A stretch of 64,000 nucleotides of DNA from Lachnospiraceae bacterium AC2012 (lineage in GTDB: Bacteria > Bacillota > Clostridia > Lachnospirales > Lachnospiraceae): the NCBI GenBank assembly GCA_000702525.1, contig JNIN01000001.1, forward strand, positions 1,178,001 to 1,242,000, in the 5' to 3' direction. Position numbers and translations under genes: made by a program. Of this stretch, positions 27,487-35,200 are shown piece by piece. Each line of letters opens with the position of its first letter. Positions within the stretch are counted from its first letter, which is position 1. The notes under the pieces were generated by a model. That model was given only the letters and a program-made list of their open reading frames with translations, had not been told where the DNA came from and did no database searches.

Positions 27487-27999
27487 TTATTTACTCCTAA
27501 ACGCCCAAAACTTATTCATTAAGAAATTTATTGGTACGCTTACTAACAAATTAATAATTGGCGCAATCAATTTTGAAATGCCAAGCAATTCAATCCATAA
27601 CACCGACAATACAGTATTTAAAAACAATCCGGTAAAGGCGTAAGAGACATAAGTCTTCATTAACACCTTCCACCAAATTCGCTCTGCATCCTCTTCCTTC
27701 TTAAAAACAAACTTATTATTCCAATAAAAAGACCAAAGGACACTAAGAATAAAGGCAATGATTTGAGAAATAATATAATCCGTACTTTCAAACAGCTGAT
27801 ATCGTTCTAAAAACAATAACATAACAACATATATCGCGTACGAAACCACCGTGTTACTCACACCTACTATTCCAAACTTAATAAATTGCATGAAATTCTG
27901 AAACTGTTCCTCTGATAATTTCAAACGAAAAATCTTATATAAAAAGAAATGTATCATCTTCTCCATTATATTCCATGCTTTCGATCCTAAACTCAACAT
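27487..27999 (-). CDS. GtrA family membrane protein (lipid-linked sugar flippase)
   Basis: Four-helix protein of 170 aa. The GtrA signature is clear: FIKFGIVGVSNTVVSYAIY at about residues 40-58, then FYWNNKFVFKK, SYAFTGLFLNT and the terminal NFLMNKFWAFRS. GtrA proteins are thought to flip undecaprenyl-phosphate-sugar across the membrane. AGGAG is eight bases before ATG 27999. It is followed after 12 bases by the GtrII-like gene and lies close to the GtrB-like one, forming a three-part glycosylation set. Confidence 0.92.
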   Translation of the reverse strand: MLSLGSKAWNIMEKMIHFFLYKIFRLKLSEEQFQNFMQFIKFGIVGVSNTVVSYAIYVVMLLFLERYQLFESTDYIISQIIAFILSVLWSFYWNNKFVFKKEEDAERIWWKVLMKTYVSYAFTGLFLNTVLSVLWIELLGISKLIAPIINLLVSVPINFLMNKFWAFRSK

Positions 28000-28013
28000 T
28001 CTATACTCCTAAA

Positions 28014-28967
28014 CTAGTATTCATCTGCAGATACATTTACTCGTTCTACAGACCAATTTCCCTGAACATAATGAAGTATTGTAATACTTGCATTATCTAA
28101 CCCATCGACCGATATCTGCTCCCCAAACATCGACTTCAAACACCAGATCATAGAAGAATGTCCGACAACTAAAGCATTTCCTTCCGTCTCTGCTACTACT
28201 TGATTTAGCGCAGTATGCATTCGAGATATCACCTCCACTTTTGTCTCAGCCTGTATTGGCGAAACAAAACTTTCGTCTGTAGCAGTTCCGATATAGGTAT
28301 CCTCATTGAAATCCGGATAGATGGAAAACACTTCTGATGCTGGCATACCTTCTACCTGGCCCCAATCAATATCATTCCATTGACTTAATACCTCTATCTC
28401 TGGAGTCTCTGATGCATTCTCACTTAAAACTAACTCTGCTGTTTTCTGTGTTCTTGTTAATTCACTTGCGTATACATCGGAAAATGATACTTCTGATAAA
28501 GCTTTTCCCGTCGCTAGTGCTTGCTCCTCCCCCTGCCTTGTAAGAGTTGCATCTGTACCACTTCCTGCAAATAACTGCGCAACATTCGCATCCGTCTGAC
28601 CATGTCGAACAAAATAGATGGTACATTCTCTATTGTTCTTAAAAACAAAATGTTCTGATGATTCATAGATTAATTCAAATCCAGCAGTTTCCACCTGACT
28701 TTGTAATTCTTCCTTATCCGGACATACAAAGTATTCATAATTCATTAAATCATCTATCAAATTATCCTCATCAAACTGTGTTTCCTCATCCTCTTGCACA
28801 AGTACTTTCGGATCATTATGCCCCGCATCTTCTAATATCATCTCATTAATCTTTGCCATCTCATCTGCTGTATTCAATTTCTGTGAAACAAAATACAAAG
28901 CAGCAATCACTACTACAAAGATTATACTTGTCGCTATAAGGCGAATATATTTTTGTTTATTCGTCAT
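28014..28967 (-). CDS. Membrane-anchored histidine phosphatase family protein
   Basis: Phosphatase-superfamily protein of 317 aa with one N-terminal helix (residues about 9-27) after a positively charged start, so the catalytic domain should lie outside the cell. The core begins IYFVRHGQTDANVAQLF with catalytic His122 in RHG; SELTRTQKTAEL, Glu206 in WGQVEGMPASE (candidate proton donor) and VVGHSSMIW with His270 complete the set. Residues 30-110 are an acidic extension of unknown function. It sits between the GtrA gene and a GtrII-like gene, so a surface glycan or lipid phosphate is a likely substrate, but this is inference. RBS GGAGA precedes ATG 28967. Confidence 0.85.
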   Translation of the reverse strand: MTNKQKYIRLIATSIIFVVVIAALYFVSQKLNTADEMAKINEMILEDAGHNDPKVLVQEDEETQFDEDNLIDDLMNYEYFVCPDKEELQSQVETAGFELIYESSEHFVFKNNRECTIYFVRHGQTDANVAQLFAGSGTDATLTRQGEEQALATGKALSEVSFSDVYASELTRTQKTAELVLSENASETPEIEVLSQWNDIDWGQVEGMPASEVFSIYPDFNEDTYIGTATDESFVSPIQAETKVEVISRMHTALNQVVAETEGNALVVGHSSMIWCLKSMFGEQISVDGLDNASITILHYVQGNWSVERVNVSADEY

Positions 28968-28981
28968 TTAAATTATATCTC

Positions 28982-30523
28982 CTACGATAGTTTTACAATA
29001 ATCAAACCATCTTCTACTACAATACCTTCACTATCCGGCCATGATTCCATTGTTTCAGCAACCTCTTTTGCGTATTTAATCTGTTCATCTGTTGGCTTCT
29101 CAACATTCATGCCATAAGCTCTCATTGCTTCCACAACCTTACCACTAACGCTAATATCATTCGCCTCTAAATAAGAGAATCCTACTACTTCCTTTTCTAC
29201 CATAGAACCCGTAAGATAATTCCCTTTTGCTCCAACGAAAACAATGGTATCGCCTTCTTCTGCTCCTTTCTGCATAGCTTCATAATAAATTGTCCACAAC
29301 TGAACTTCATCCATATGCATGATCATATAATCGGTGTATAACAATCTTGTAGTCTTTTGCATCTGAGGTACAATCGCACATGCCAAAATGAAAACGAAAA
29401 ATAAAGCTCGAATATCTGTCACTCTTATTCTAAAGAAATAGTGGTATAATGCACCAAATTCCATAGCTCCCCAGAACGCTAATGTTAATGTAAAACTAAA
29501 CTGACTACGATCAACAATATCCGCTGCTGTTACAATTACAAGGGAAAACGGTATGATCCACGATCCAATAAACAAAAGTAATGCAAGAATTCTTGCTCCA
29601 ATTCTATTTCTAAATGCGTAAATTACCATTACTAAACCAATAATAATTTCAACTGCACCTAAAGCATTATATACTACTCCATCTCCAAGAAGCGTTTCCT
29701 TGATATAACCCAGAATAGTGTTTACATTCTCAGCTAGAGAGTATGTTCCCCAATGAAACTGTGTACTTAGATAATCTGTTCCATAAGTAAGTCCTCTAAT
29801 AGAGCACATATACTTAGCAATACAAGAATAAATAACGTAACAAACAACTGTGAAGAAAGCCAAAAATACAACTTCTCTCCAACAATCTTTCTTTCCTTCC
29901 TGTATATAATCGTAATAAACACGGAATAAAAGATAGATTACAATTGCTTCTGCATAGAGAAACATAAAGCTCTGGTATGCACCAAAACTAAAAATAACGA
30001 ATACAGCTGCAACAATTATTCTTATCCAACGACCATCACTCACTCGATCTGTTAGCAACAACATTGCAATTGGAAGCAAAATCATAATAATTGTAATTGC
30101 TTCCATCTGATTTCTATAGGAAAACTGCATTGCCCAAATAGGATGAGAAATATAAAGACCTGAAAACACTAACAAGGCAAACTTTGACTCTTTAAAATGA
30201 TTCCATTTATAAAAACAAAACCACCAAAGAATAACAGATGCCGGGAAAAAGATTCCCAAAGTTGTCAGCTGAAAATAGGGATTAACAAGCTTTACATTGA
30301 GAATTTTCTTCATAACAACCAATGACCAGCGTCCTAACTGATACCACTGTTCATACCATTTCAAACCAGAATCCTCAAAATAAAATCCTTCTGCATCAAA
30401 AGTAACCAGATTCTGTGCCATCCATACACCATACAATAAGATTGTAAACAGATAGACAAATACTACTTCCATTTTTCGTGTTTTAATATATTTGTATAAT
30501 TCCTGAATATTTGAGTTATTCAT
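28982..30523 (-). CDS. GtrII-like polytopic glucosyltransferase, second copy
   Basis: Integral membrane protein of 513 aa, paralogous to the protein at 25912. Near residue 50 it has LKWYEQWYQLGRWSLVVMKK, matching the EIGRYG region of the other copy and the Glucos_trans_II group. About ten hydrophobic segments follow, then an extracytoplasmic tail of some 100 residues ending DGLIIVKLS. AGAGGTG lies eleven bases before ATG 30523. It is the first gene of the 30.5 to 21.6 kb block, downstream of the last DUF5648 gene's terminator. Two such transferases with one GtrB suggest two linkages or two acceptors for the same lipid-linked sugar. Confidence 0.75.
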   Translation of the reverse strand: MNNSNIQELYKYIKTRKMEVVFVYLFTILLYGVWMAQNLVTFDAEGFYFEDSGLKWYEQWYQLGRWSLVVMKKILNVKLVNPYFQLTTLGIFFPASVILWWFCFYKWNHFKESKFALLVFSGLYISHPIWAMQFSYRNQMEAITIIMILLPIAMLLLTDRVSDGRWIRIIVAAVFVIFSFGAYQSFMFLYAEAIVIYLLFRVYYDYIQEGKKDCWREVVFLAFFTVVCYVIYSCIAKYMCSIRGLTYGTDYLSTQFHWGTYSLAENVNTILGYIKETLLGDGVVYNALGAVEIIIGLVMVIYAFRNRIGARILALLLFIGSWIIPFSLVIVTAADIVDRSQFSFTLTLAFWGAMEFGALYHYFFRIRVTDIRALFFVFILACAIVPQMQKTTRLLYTDYMIMHMDEVQLWTIYYEAMQKGAEEGDTIVFVGAKGNYLTGSMVEKEVVGFSYLEANDISVSGKVVEAMRAYGMNVEKPTDEQIKYAKEVAETMESWPDSEGIVVEDGLIIVKLS

Positions 30524-30610
30524 AAGTATGCACCTCTTTTTTTACATCATACTAGTATATCTTACATTCTTTATACTTACCAAATCAACCCATAGTTTTA
30601 ATATAAAAAA

Positions 30611-30647
30611 GTAGTGTTCCAATTCACTCTTTGAACTGAAACACTAC
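30611..30647 (-). terminator. Terminator after the 30670-31896 gene
   Basis: Minus strand: GTAGTGTTTCAGTTC and GAATTGGAACACTAC pair with one mismatch, followed by TTTTTTATAT. It separates the DUF5648 cluster from the Gtr-like block. Confidence 0.85.
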
Positions 30648-30669
30648 TTCTAATTCTTCAATCTTTAAT

Positions 30670-31896
30670 TTAGAAAATACCTGATATTACACCATTTGAA
30701 ATATCATACTGACTCTGATGGAAACCAAAAGGATCTCCCGCTCCAGGATTCCACTTTGTTACATCTGTTCCTTTTCGAAGTACCTGAATATTTGAAACTT
30801 TACAATTCGTATTTGCATTTACATGAAGAATATATGCGCTTGTGTAACTAGTCATTGAAGCATTTGGTACAACTGTTGTTGTCGGATTCAATTTTGTTCT
30901 AAACTGTCCAACCAAAGTACCATTTACAAAACTCTGCATATAACCAGAAGCAAAATACTTCACAGTTAATCGAACCGTCTGACCATTACTGATTCTTGGT
31001 GCATTCGTATTTACAGAATAATACTGCTGTCCATATGCATTAGAACCAGCCGGGAAATTAATCGATGTTACATTAATACGTCCCTGTGCATATGTCGCAT
31101 CACTACCAGCCTGATAATGAATCTCAACGCCGACCTGTCCATCGGTAGGGCCTGTTCCAGCAATTGCAAACTGTGTTTCGTAATCACTTCCAGAACCATT
31201 CATCGTAACATCTGCTGAAAACTCAACCTCTGGTGTCTGTCCTGATAAGTCTCCCGGATCGAACGTTCTATCAGCATATAACCATCTGTAAGAACCGGCA
31301 ATTGCTTCTTCCTTACCGCCAACACCAGTTACATTACAATCAACCTGCACCCTAGATTTATAATTCGTTCCAGGTGCCATAACCTGCCAAGCGACAGCTC
31401 CATATTTCCAACCAATGCTCAGCAAGCTATTATGCTCAGCATCATTTGTCGTATAATTATGAGCTCCCGATTCCGCATTTGGATTATATTCTACATAAAG
31501 ATTTGTGCTTCCACTAGAATAAAAAGCCGGTTGCCACTCATTATCAATACGCCATCCTAATCCAACCAGCACTTCTGCTTCACCTCTGCTCTTAGTGTAA
31601 TAATGATCTCCACCAATTGCATTTGGATTATATAATCGATATACCGCTTCTCCGGAACTAGCTCCATACCAGCCGATTCCCTCGTCATTCCAGCCTACCC
31701 TCTGAAGATACTCATATTCTACTTCATTTACTGTATAGAAATGTTCTCCCGTATTTGGATTATATAAGCGATATACCGGGATATAGTCCGCTGCCTCTAC
31801 CTTACTTAAATTTGCACTGTACAATAATGTACCTGTTAGCACTAGCGTCATAGCTAAAACCATACTTACTAATCTTGTGAATCGTTTCTTTCTCAT
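30670..31896 (-). CDS. Secreted DUF5648 protein with C-terminal lectin-like beta-sandwich
   Basis: Exported protein of 408 aa. The signal peptide ends SKVEAADY. Uniquely in this cluster the DUF5648 module is N-terminal (residues about 38-175): three subrepeats opening with YRLYNPNTGEHFYT, YRLYNPNAIGGDHYYT and a degenerate VEYNPNAESGAHNYT. The remaining 230 residues (LYADRTFDPGDLSG, VEFSADVTMNGSG, TVKYFASGYMQSFVNGTLVG) look like a concanavalin/laminin-G-type beta-sandwich, commonly a glycan-binding or pentraxin-like fold; no catalytic motif was seen. GGGAGG precedes the ATG. Likely a wall- or glycan-binding protein. The fold is inferred from sequence pattern only. Confidence 0.82.
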   Translation of the reverse strand: MRKKRFTRLVSMVLAMTLVLTGTLLYSANLSKVEAADYIPVYRLYNPNTGEHFYTVNEVEYEYLQRVGWNDEGIGWYGASSGEAVYRLYNPNAIGGDHYYTKSRGEAEVLVGLGWRIDNEWQPAFYSSGSTNLYVEYNPNAESGAHNYTTNDAEHNSLLSIGWKYGAVAWQVMAPGTNYKSRVQVDCNVTGVGGKEEAIAGSYRWLYADRTFDPGDLSGQTPEVEFSADVTMNGSGSDYETQFAIAGTGPTDGQVGVEIHYQAGSDATYAQGRINVTSINFPAGSNAYGQQYYSVNTNAPRISNGQTVRLTVKYFASGYMQSFVNGTLVGQFRTKLNPTTTVVPNASMTSYTSAYILHVNANTNCKVSNIQVLRKGTDVTKWNPGAGDPFGFHQSQYDISNGVISGIF

Positions 31897-31992
31897 ACAC
31901 TACTTCCTCCCATAACTCTGAAATCATGTACGTTCATTATAACAAGGTTCCCCTGATTAACATAGTAAAAAAAATCTAAAACAGAAAAGAAA

Positions 31993-32023
31993 ACAGGGCG
32001 AACCTTAAATCGATTCGCCCTGT
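31993..32023 (-). terminator. Terminator after the 32053-32943 gene
   Basis: Stem ACAGGGCGAA / TTCGCCCTGT with an 11-base loop; the minus strand continues TTTCTTTTCTGTTTT. Confidence 0.85.
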
Positions 32024-32052
32024 CCTATCTATCTTTTTATTTCCTTAAAATT

Positions 32053-32943
32053 TTACAGTCCATACCAAGCAGTTCCTTCATATCTCCATCCGAGATTCTG
32101 AAGAATAGTTGCCTCTGCTGCATTTGTTGTATAATGATGTGCACCTGCTCCCGTTGCATTTGGGTTGTATAATCGATGCAATGTTGATGTTCCAAGTTCG
32201 TTAGAATACCAACCGATTCCCTCATCATTCCAACCAATCGATACTAGATAATTCTTCTCATTTACATTTGTTGTATAGTGATGGTCTCCGGCATTCGGAT
32301 TATATACTCGATATACTGGTGTTCCGGAGCATGCTGGTGCTGTCCAGCCTGCTCCCTCGTAATTCCAGCCAAGAGACACCAGATGATTCTTCTCTGCATC
32401 ATTTGCTGTATAAAAATGTTCTCCAGAATTTGGATTATATAATCTATGCATCGTGCAAGTTGCATTATCAGTTCTTGTTCCCTGAACAGATAGTTCCATC
32501 TGTTTTGCAAGAGTCTGTGACATATAAACACTATACTCATCTTCCGACACCAACTCTGCAGCATTAAATGAATTGGTCTTAAAAATTTGTCCTACATTGA
32601 TTCTTTTTGACGTTACTGCTTCATCATCATAATATTCTGTATCAGAATCACCTGAATTCAAATCATTAATACGAAAAGCATAAAAACTTGCATCATCAGC
32701 TTCCGTATATGCAGTATCAATAACTGTAGCATCGTTTACGATATAAACTTTAATATAAGGCGCTGCATCACCAAAATCTTCTTTCAATATTGCACTTAAT
32801 TCAGACGTAGGTACATATTGTGCATTTCGCACAACATATTTTTCCCCTGCTGCCTCGACCTCTTTTACTCCCAGCATCTGTACACATGCAAGTACCAGTA
32901 CAAATGCCATTAACATAGATACAATGGATTTTATCTTTTTCAT
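32053..32943 (-). CDS. Secreted DUF5648 protein with unknown N-terminal domain (paralogue A)
   Basis: Exported protein of 296 aa (ATG 32943, GGGAGG nine bases upstream; a longer frame to 33015 lacks a ribosome site). The signal peptide ends EVEAAGEK. Residues about 32-160 are a domain I do not recognise (YVVRNAQYVPTSELSAILK, INVGQIFKTNSFNAAELV). The last 135 residues are the DUF5648 module: three subrepeats opening HRLYNPNSGEHFYT, YRVYNPNAGDHHYT and HRLYNPNATGAGAHHYT, ending AWYGL at the stop codon. It is paralogous to the adjacent protein at 33106 over its whole length. Probably non-catalytic and wall-associated. Confidence 0.85.
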   Translation of the reverse strand: MKKIKSIVSMLMAFVLVLACVQMLGVKEVEAAGEKYVVRNAQYVPTSELSAILKEDFGDAAPYIKVYIVNDATVIDTAYTEADDASFYAFRINDLNSGDSDTEYYDDEAVTSKRINVGQIFKTNSFNAAELVSEDEYSVYMSQTLAKQMELSVQGTRTDNATCTMHRLYNPNSGEHFYTANDAEKNHLVSLGWNYEGAGWTAPACSGTPVYRVYNPNAGDHHYTTNVNEKNYLVSIGWNDEGIGWYSNELGTSTLHRLYNPNATGAGAHHYTTNAAEATILQNLGWRYEGTAWYGL

Positions 32944-32991
32944 AGTTTTCCTCCCTTTCTTTTGTAAAATCCTCAAAATGAATAAAAAACA

Positions 32992-33031
32992 CCTTGATAA
33001 TTTTCTCATATCCATGAGTCAATTATCAAGG
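32992..33031 (-). terminator. Terminator between the two paralogous DUF5648 genes
   Basis: An 11-bp perfect stem CCTTGATAATT / AATTATCAAGG with an 18-base loop; the minus strand continues TGTTTTTTATT. It lies between the 33106 stop and the 32943 start. Confidence 0.85.
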
Positions 33032-33050
33032 CCAAAACAACGAAATGAAC

Positions 33051-33065
33051 ACTTTCGTTACATTT
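33051..33065 (-). promoter_or_regulatory. Shared AAATGTAACGAAAGT upstream motif, copy 1
   Basis: Fifteen bases identical on the minus strand to 34117-34131, lying 108 bases before the ATG of the 32943 gene. TGTAAC, five bases, TGTTCA partly matches the WalR box (TGTWAH-N5-TGTWAH, 11 of 12). Because the genes are paralogues, shared ancestry could also explain it. Confidence 0.35.
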
Positions 33066-33105
33066 GTTCTATTTCTTTTACAATCGAACTCCGATTCTTA
33101 ATATT

Positions 33106-34017
33106 TTATAAACCGTACCAGGCAGTACCTTCATATCTCCATCCAAGGTTCTGAAGATTAGTTGCTTCACCTGCATTTGTAGTATAATGATGGGCTCCTG
33201 CTCCTGTTGCATTTGGATTATATAATCTATGAAGTGTCGTTGTTCCAAGTTCATTGGAGTACCAACCAATTCCCTCATCCTTCCAACCAAGAGATACCAG
33301 GTTATTCTTTTCTGCTACACTCGTTGTATAGTGATGATCCCCGGCATTTGGATTATACACACGATATACTGGTGTTCCGGAATATGCAGGAGCTGTCCAA
33401 CCTATTCCCTCATATTTCCAGCCAAGCGAAACGAGATAATTCTTCTCCGTATCATTTGCTGTATAGAAATGTTCTCCAGAATTTGGATTATATAATCGAT
33501 GCATGGTGCATGTTCCATTATCCGTTCTTGTACCTTCTACCGGTAACCCAAGACGCTTTGCTTCCGTCTGTGAAAAAATCAAACAACCACCATCGATATC
33601 TGATGTATATAGTTTTGTATTAAGAATAATAGCATAATTTGCACCATTGGATTTAAACATCTGTCCAATATTGTATCTACCTGCTGATAGAAAATCTTGA
33701 ACTAAAGGTTCTGCATCACCGGTTCCACTCCAGTTAAATAATCCATAAAAAATTTCCGTATTAGAAGAGTTAACTTTTACATCCATCACCGTTGCATCAT
33801 TTGCAGCATAAACAGTGATATTATCGTAATTCGTTGCGCCTGCTTCATCAGCTACTAATGATTTCACGAGTTCCGTATCAATACGCTGTGCATTATACAA
33901 GGTATATGTCACATCGTTAGATGCAGCTTCCACTTTGCTTACACCAACCATCTGTCCACAAGTAACTACCATCACTAGCGTCAACGCTAATGCCAACATC
34001 GATTTTATTCTTTTCAT
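33106..34017 (-). CDS. Secreted DUF5648 protein with unknown N-terminal domain (paralogue B)
   Basis: Exported protein of 303 aa; GGAGG lies five bases before ATG 34017. The signal peptide ends SKVEAASND. Residues 33-165 form the same unrecognised domain as the 32053 protein (YTLYNAQRIDTELVKSLV, YNIGQMFKSNGANYAIIL, FSQTEAKRLGLPVEGTRTDN). The junction GTRTDN-TC-TMHRLYNPNSGEHFYT is almost the same in both. The C-terminal DUF5648 module has all three subrepeats and ends AWYGL. The two genes are evidently a recent tandem duplication. There is no catalytic signature. Confidence 0.85.
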   Translation of the reverse strand: MKRIKSMLALALTLVMVVTCGQMVGVSKVEAASNDVTYTLYNAQRIDTELVKSLVADEAGATNYDNITVYAANDATVMDVKVNSSNTEIFYGLFNWSGTGDAEPLVQDFLSAGRYNIGQMFKSNGANYAIILNTKLYTSDIDGGCLIFSQTEAKRLGLPVEGTRTDNGTCTMHRLYNPNSGEHFYTANDTEKNYLVSLGWKYEGIGWTAPAYSGTPVYRVYNPNAGDHHYTTSVAEKNNLVSLGWKDEGIGWYSNELGTTTLHRLYNPNATGAGAHHYTTNAGEATNLQNLGWRYEGTAWYGL

Positions 34018-34116
34018 AATACCTCCACAAAATAAAACCTAAAAATTTTGATACAACGTCGACCATTTTCTCATGAACACATTGACATATCAATATACAA
34101 AATATACAAATTTTAT

Positions 34117-34131
34117 ACTTTCGTTACATTT
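34117..34131 (-). promoter_or_regulatory. Shared AAATGTAACGAAAGT upstream motif, copy 2
   Basis: The same 15 bases as at 33051-33065, 100 bases before the ATG of the 34017 gene. TGTAAC, five bases, TATAAA resembles a WalR box in 11 of 12 positions. TATAAA could alternatively be a -10 element. Confidence 0.35.
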
Positions 34132-34212
34132 TAAACATCGTTTTAATAAATTCTTCTCATTTTTAATAATCTTTTTCGTATTATTACTATTCCATTTTCT
34201 TTTTATAAAAAA

Positions 34213-34249
34213 GCCTTGCTGACTCTCGTTTACCGAAAGCCAGCAAGGC
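34213..34249 (-). terminator. Terminator after the CHAP gene
   Basis: GCCTTGCTGACT / AGCCAGCAAGGC pair with one mismatch; the minus strand continues TTTTTTATAAAAAG. It ends the four-gene unit that starts at 41049. On the plus strand TACTTTTTTT also follows, so it may act both ways. Confidence 0.88.
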
Positions 34250-34264
34250 TACTTTTTTTCTTAT

Positions 34265-35200
34265 CTACAACCCATACCAGGCGGTTCCTTCATCATTCCA
34301 CCCCAACTGTACGAGGTACTTTGCCTCCTCATAGTTTGTTGTATAATGATGCGCTCCTGCGCCCGTCGCATTTGGATTATAGACACGGTACAAAACCGTC
34401 GATTGCTGATCATCTGAATACCAACCAATGCCCTCATCTTGCCATCCTAAGGAAATGAGATTCTGCGCTTCCGCAGCATTCGTCGTATAATGATGATCTC
34501 CCGCATTCGGATTATATAATCGATACACCGGTGTCGCAGAGGTTTTCGGTGCTGTCCAAGCAACCCCTTCATAATTCCAGCCTATCGATGATAACATCTG
34601 CATCTCCGATGCATTTCCTGTGTAGAAGTGTTCCCCGGAATTCGGATTATACAGTCGATACATCGAAACTGATTCTACATCATCCGGTACTGTTCCATCC
34701 AAATATACATATCCTAGAAATGTATAATTCTTACGAACCATCGTCGTCACCGTGCTACAACGCACTCCCGTATGAAGTTCACCCGTAACGGAATCCGTAT
34801 AGGTAGACGAACTAAATCCACCCTCTGTCAACGTAAGACTACCATCCGCATTCACAGATTCCACATAGGCAACATGCCCATAACCGGCACTTCCACCAGA
34901 CCAAATCGCCAGGCAGTTTGCTTCCGGCACCTGTCCTCTCGGATATTTCGACGGCAAACTATACCACCAATTCGATGCACCATAAACACCACTCGGTTGA
35001 TTGGTCGTCGATGGTAAGGTAAAACCATAAACTTGCGAAGTACGATATCTCGCCCATCTCACACAACCACTGCTGCTATAGTCAGTAGCCTGTACCGATA
35101 ACACCGGCGCCCAAACCAGCATGAACACCAATGCCAATACCGTCACTAATTCTATTACTATACGGTGTTTCTTATAAACCATACCATCCGATTCCTTCAT
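34265..35200 (-). CDS. Secreted CHAP-domain peptidoglycan hydrolase with DUF5648 module
   Basis: Exported protein of up to 311 aa. A hydrophobic segment (IVIELVTVLALVFMLVWAPV) leads to a cleavage-like SVQATD. Residues about 40-170 are a CHAP domain: the nucleophile is Cys in SSGCVRWARYRTS, the His lies in GYGHVAYVESVNADGS and the third residue in LTEGGFSSS. CHAP enzymes cut peptidoglycan as amidases or endopeptidases. Residues about 180-311 are a full DUF5648 module ending AWYGL. The start overlaps the end of the CotH gene: ATG 35200 has a poor ribosome site, ATG 35182 has AGGA five bases upstream; either overlaps, so translation is probably coupled. Confidence 0.87.
   Translation of the reverse strand: MKESDGMVYKKHRIVIELVTVLALVFMLVWAPVLSVQATDYSSSGCVRWARYRTSQVYGFTLPSTTNQPSGVYGASNWWYSLPSKYPRGQVPEANCLAIWSGGSAGYGHVAYVESVNADGSLTLTEGGFSSSTYTDSVTGELHTGVRCSTVTTMVRKNYTFLGYVYLDGTVPDDVESVSMYRLYNPNSGEHFYTGNASEMQMLSSIGWNYEGVAWTAPKTSATPVYRLYNPNAGDHHYTTNAAEAQNLISLGWQDEGIGWYSDDQQSTVLYRVYNPNATGAGAHHYTTNYEEAKYLVQLGWNDEGTAWYGL

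Noticed and set aside
32262-32564. Antisense and alternate-frame open frames inside DUF5648 repeats
   Set aside because: Low-complexity shadows of repeat DNA; similar ones appear in every DUF5648 gene.
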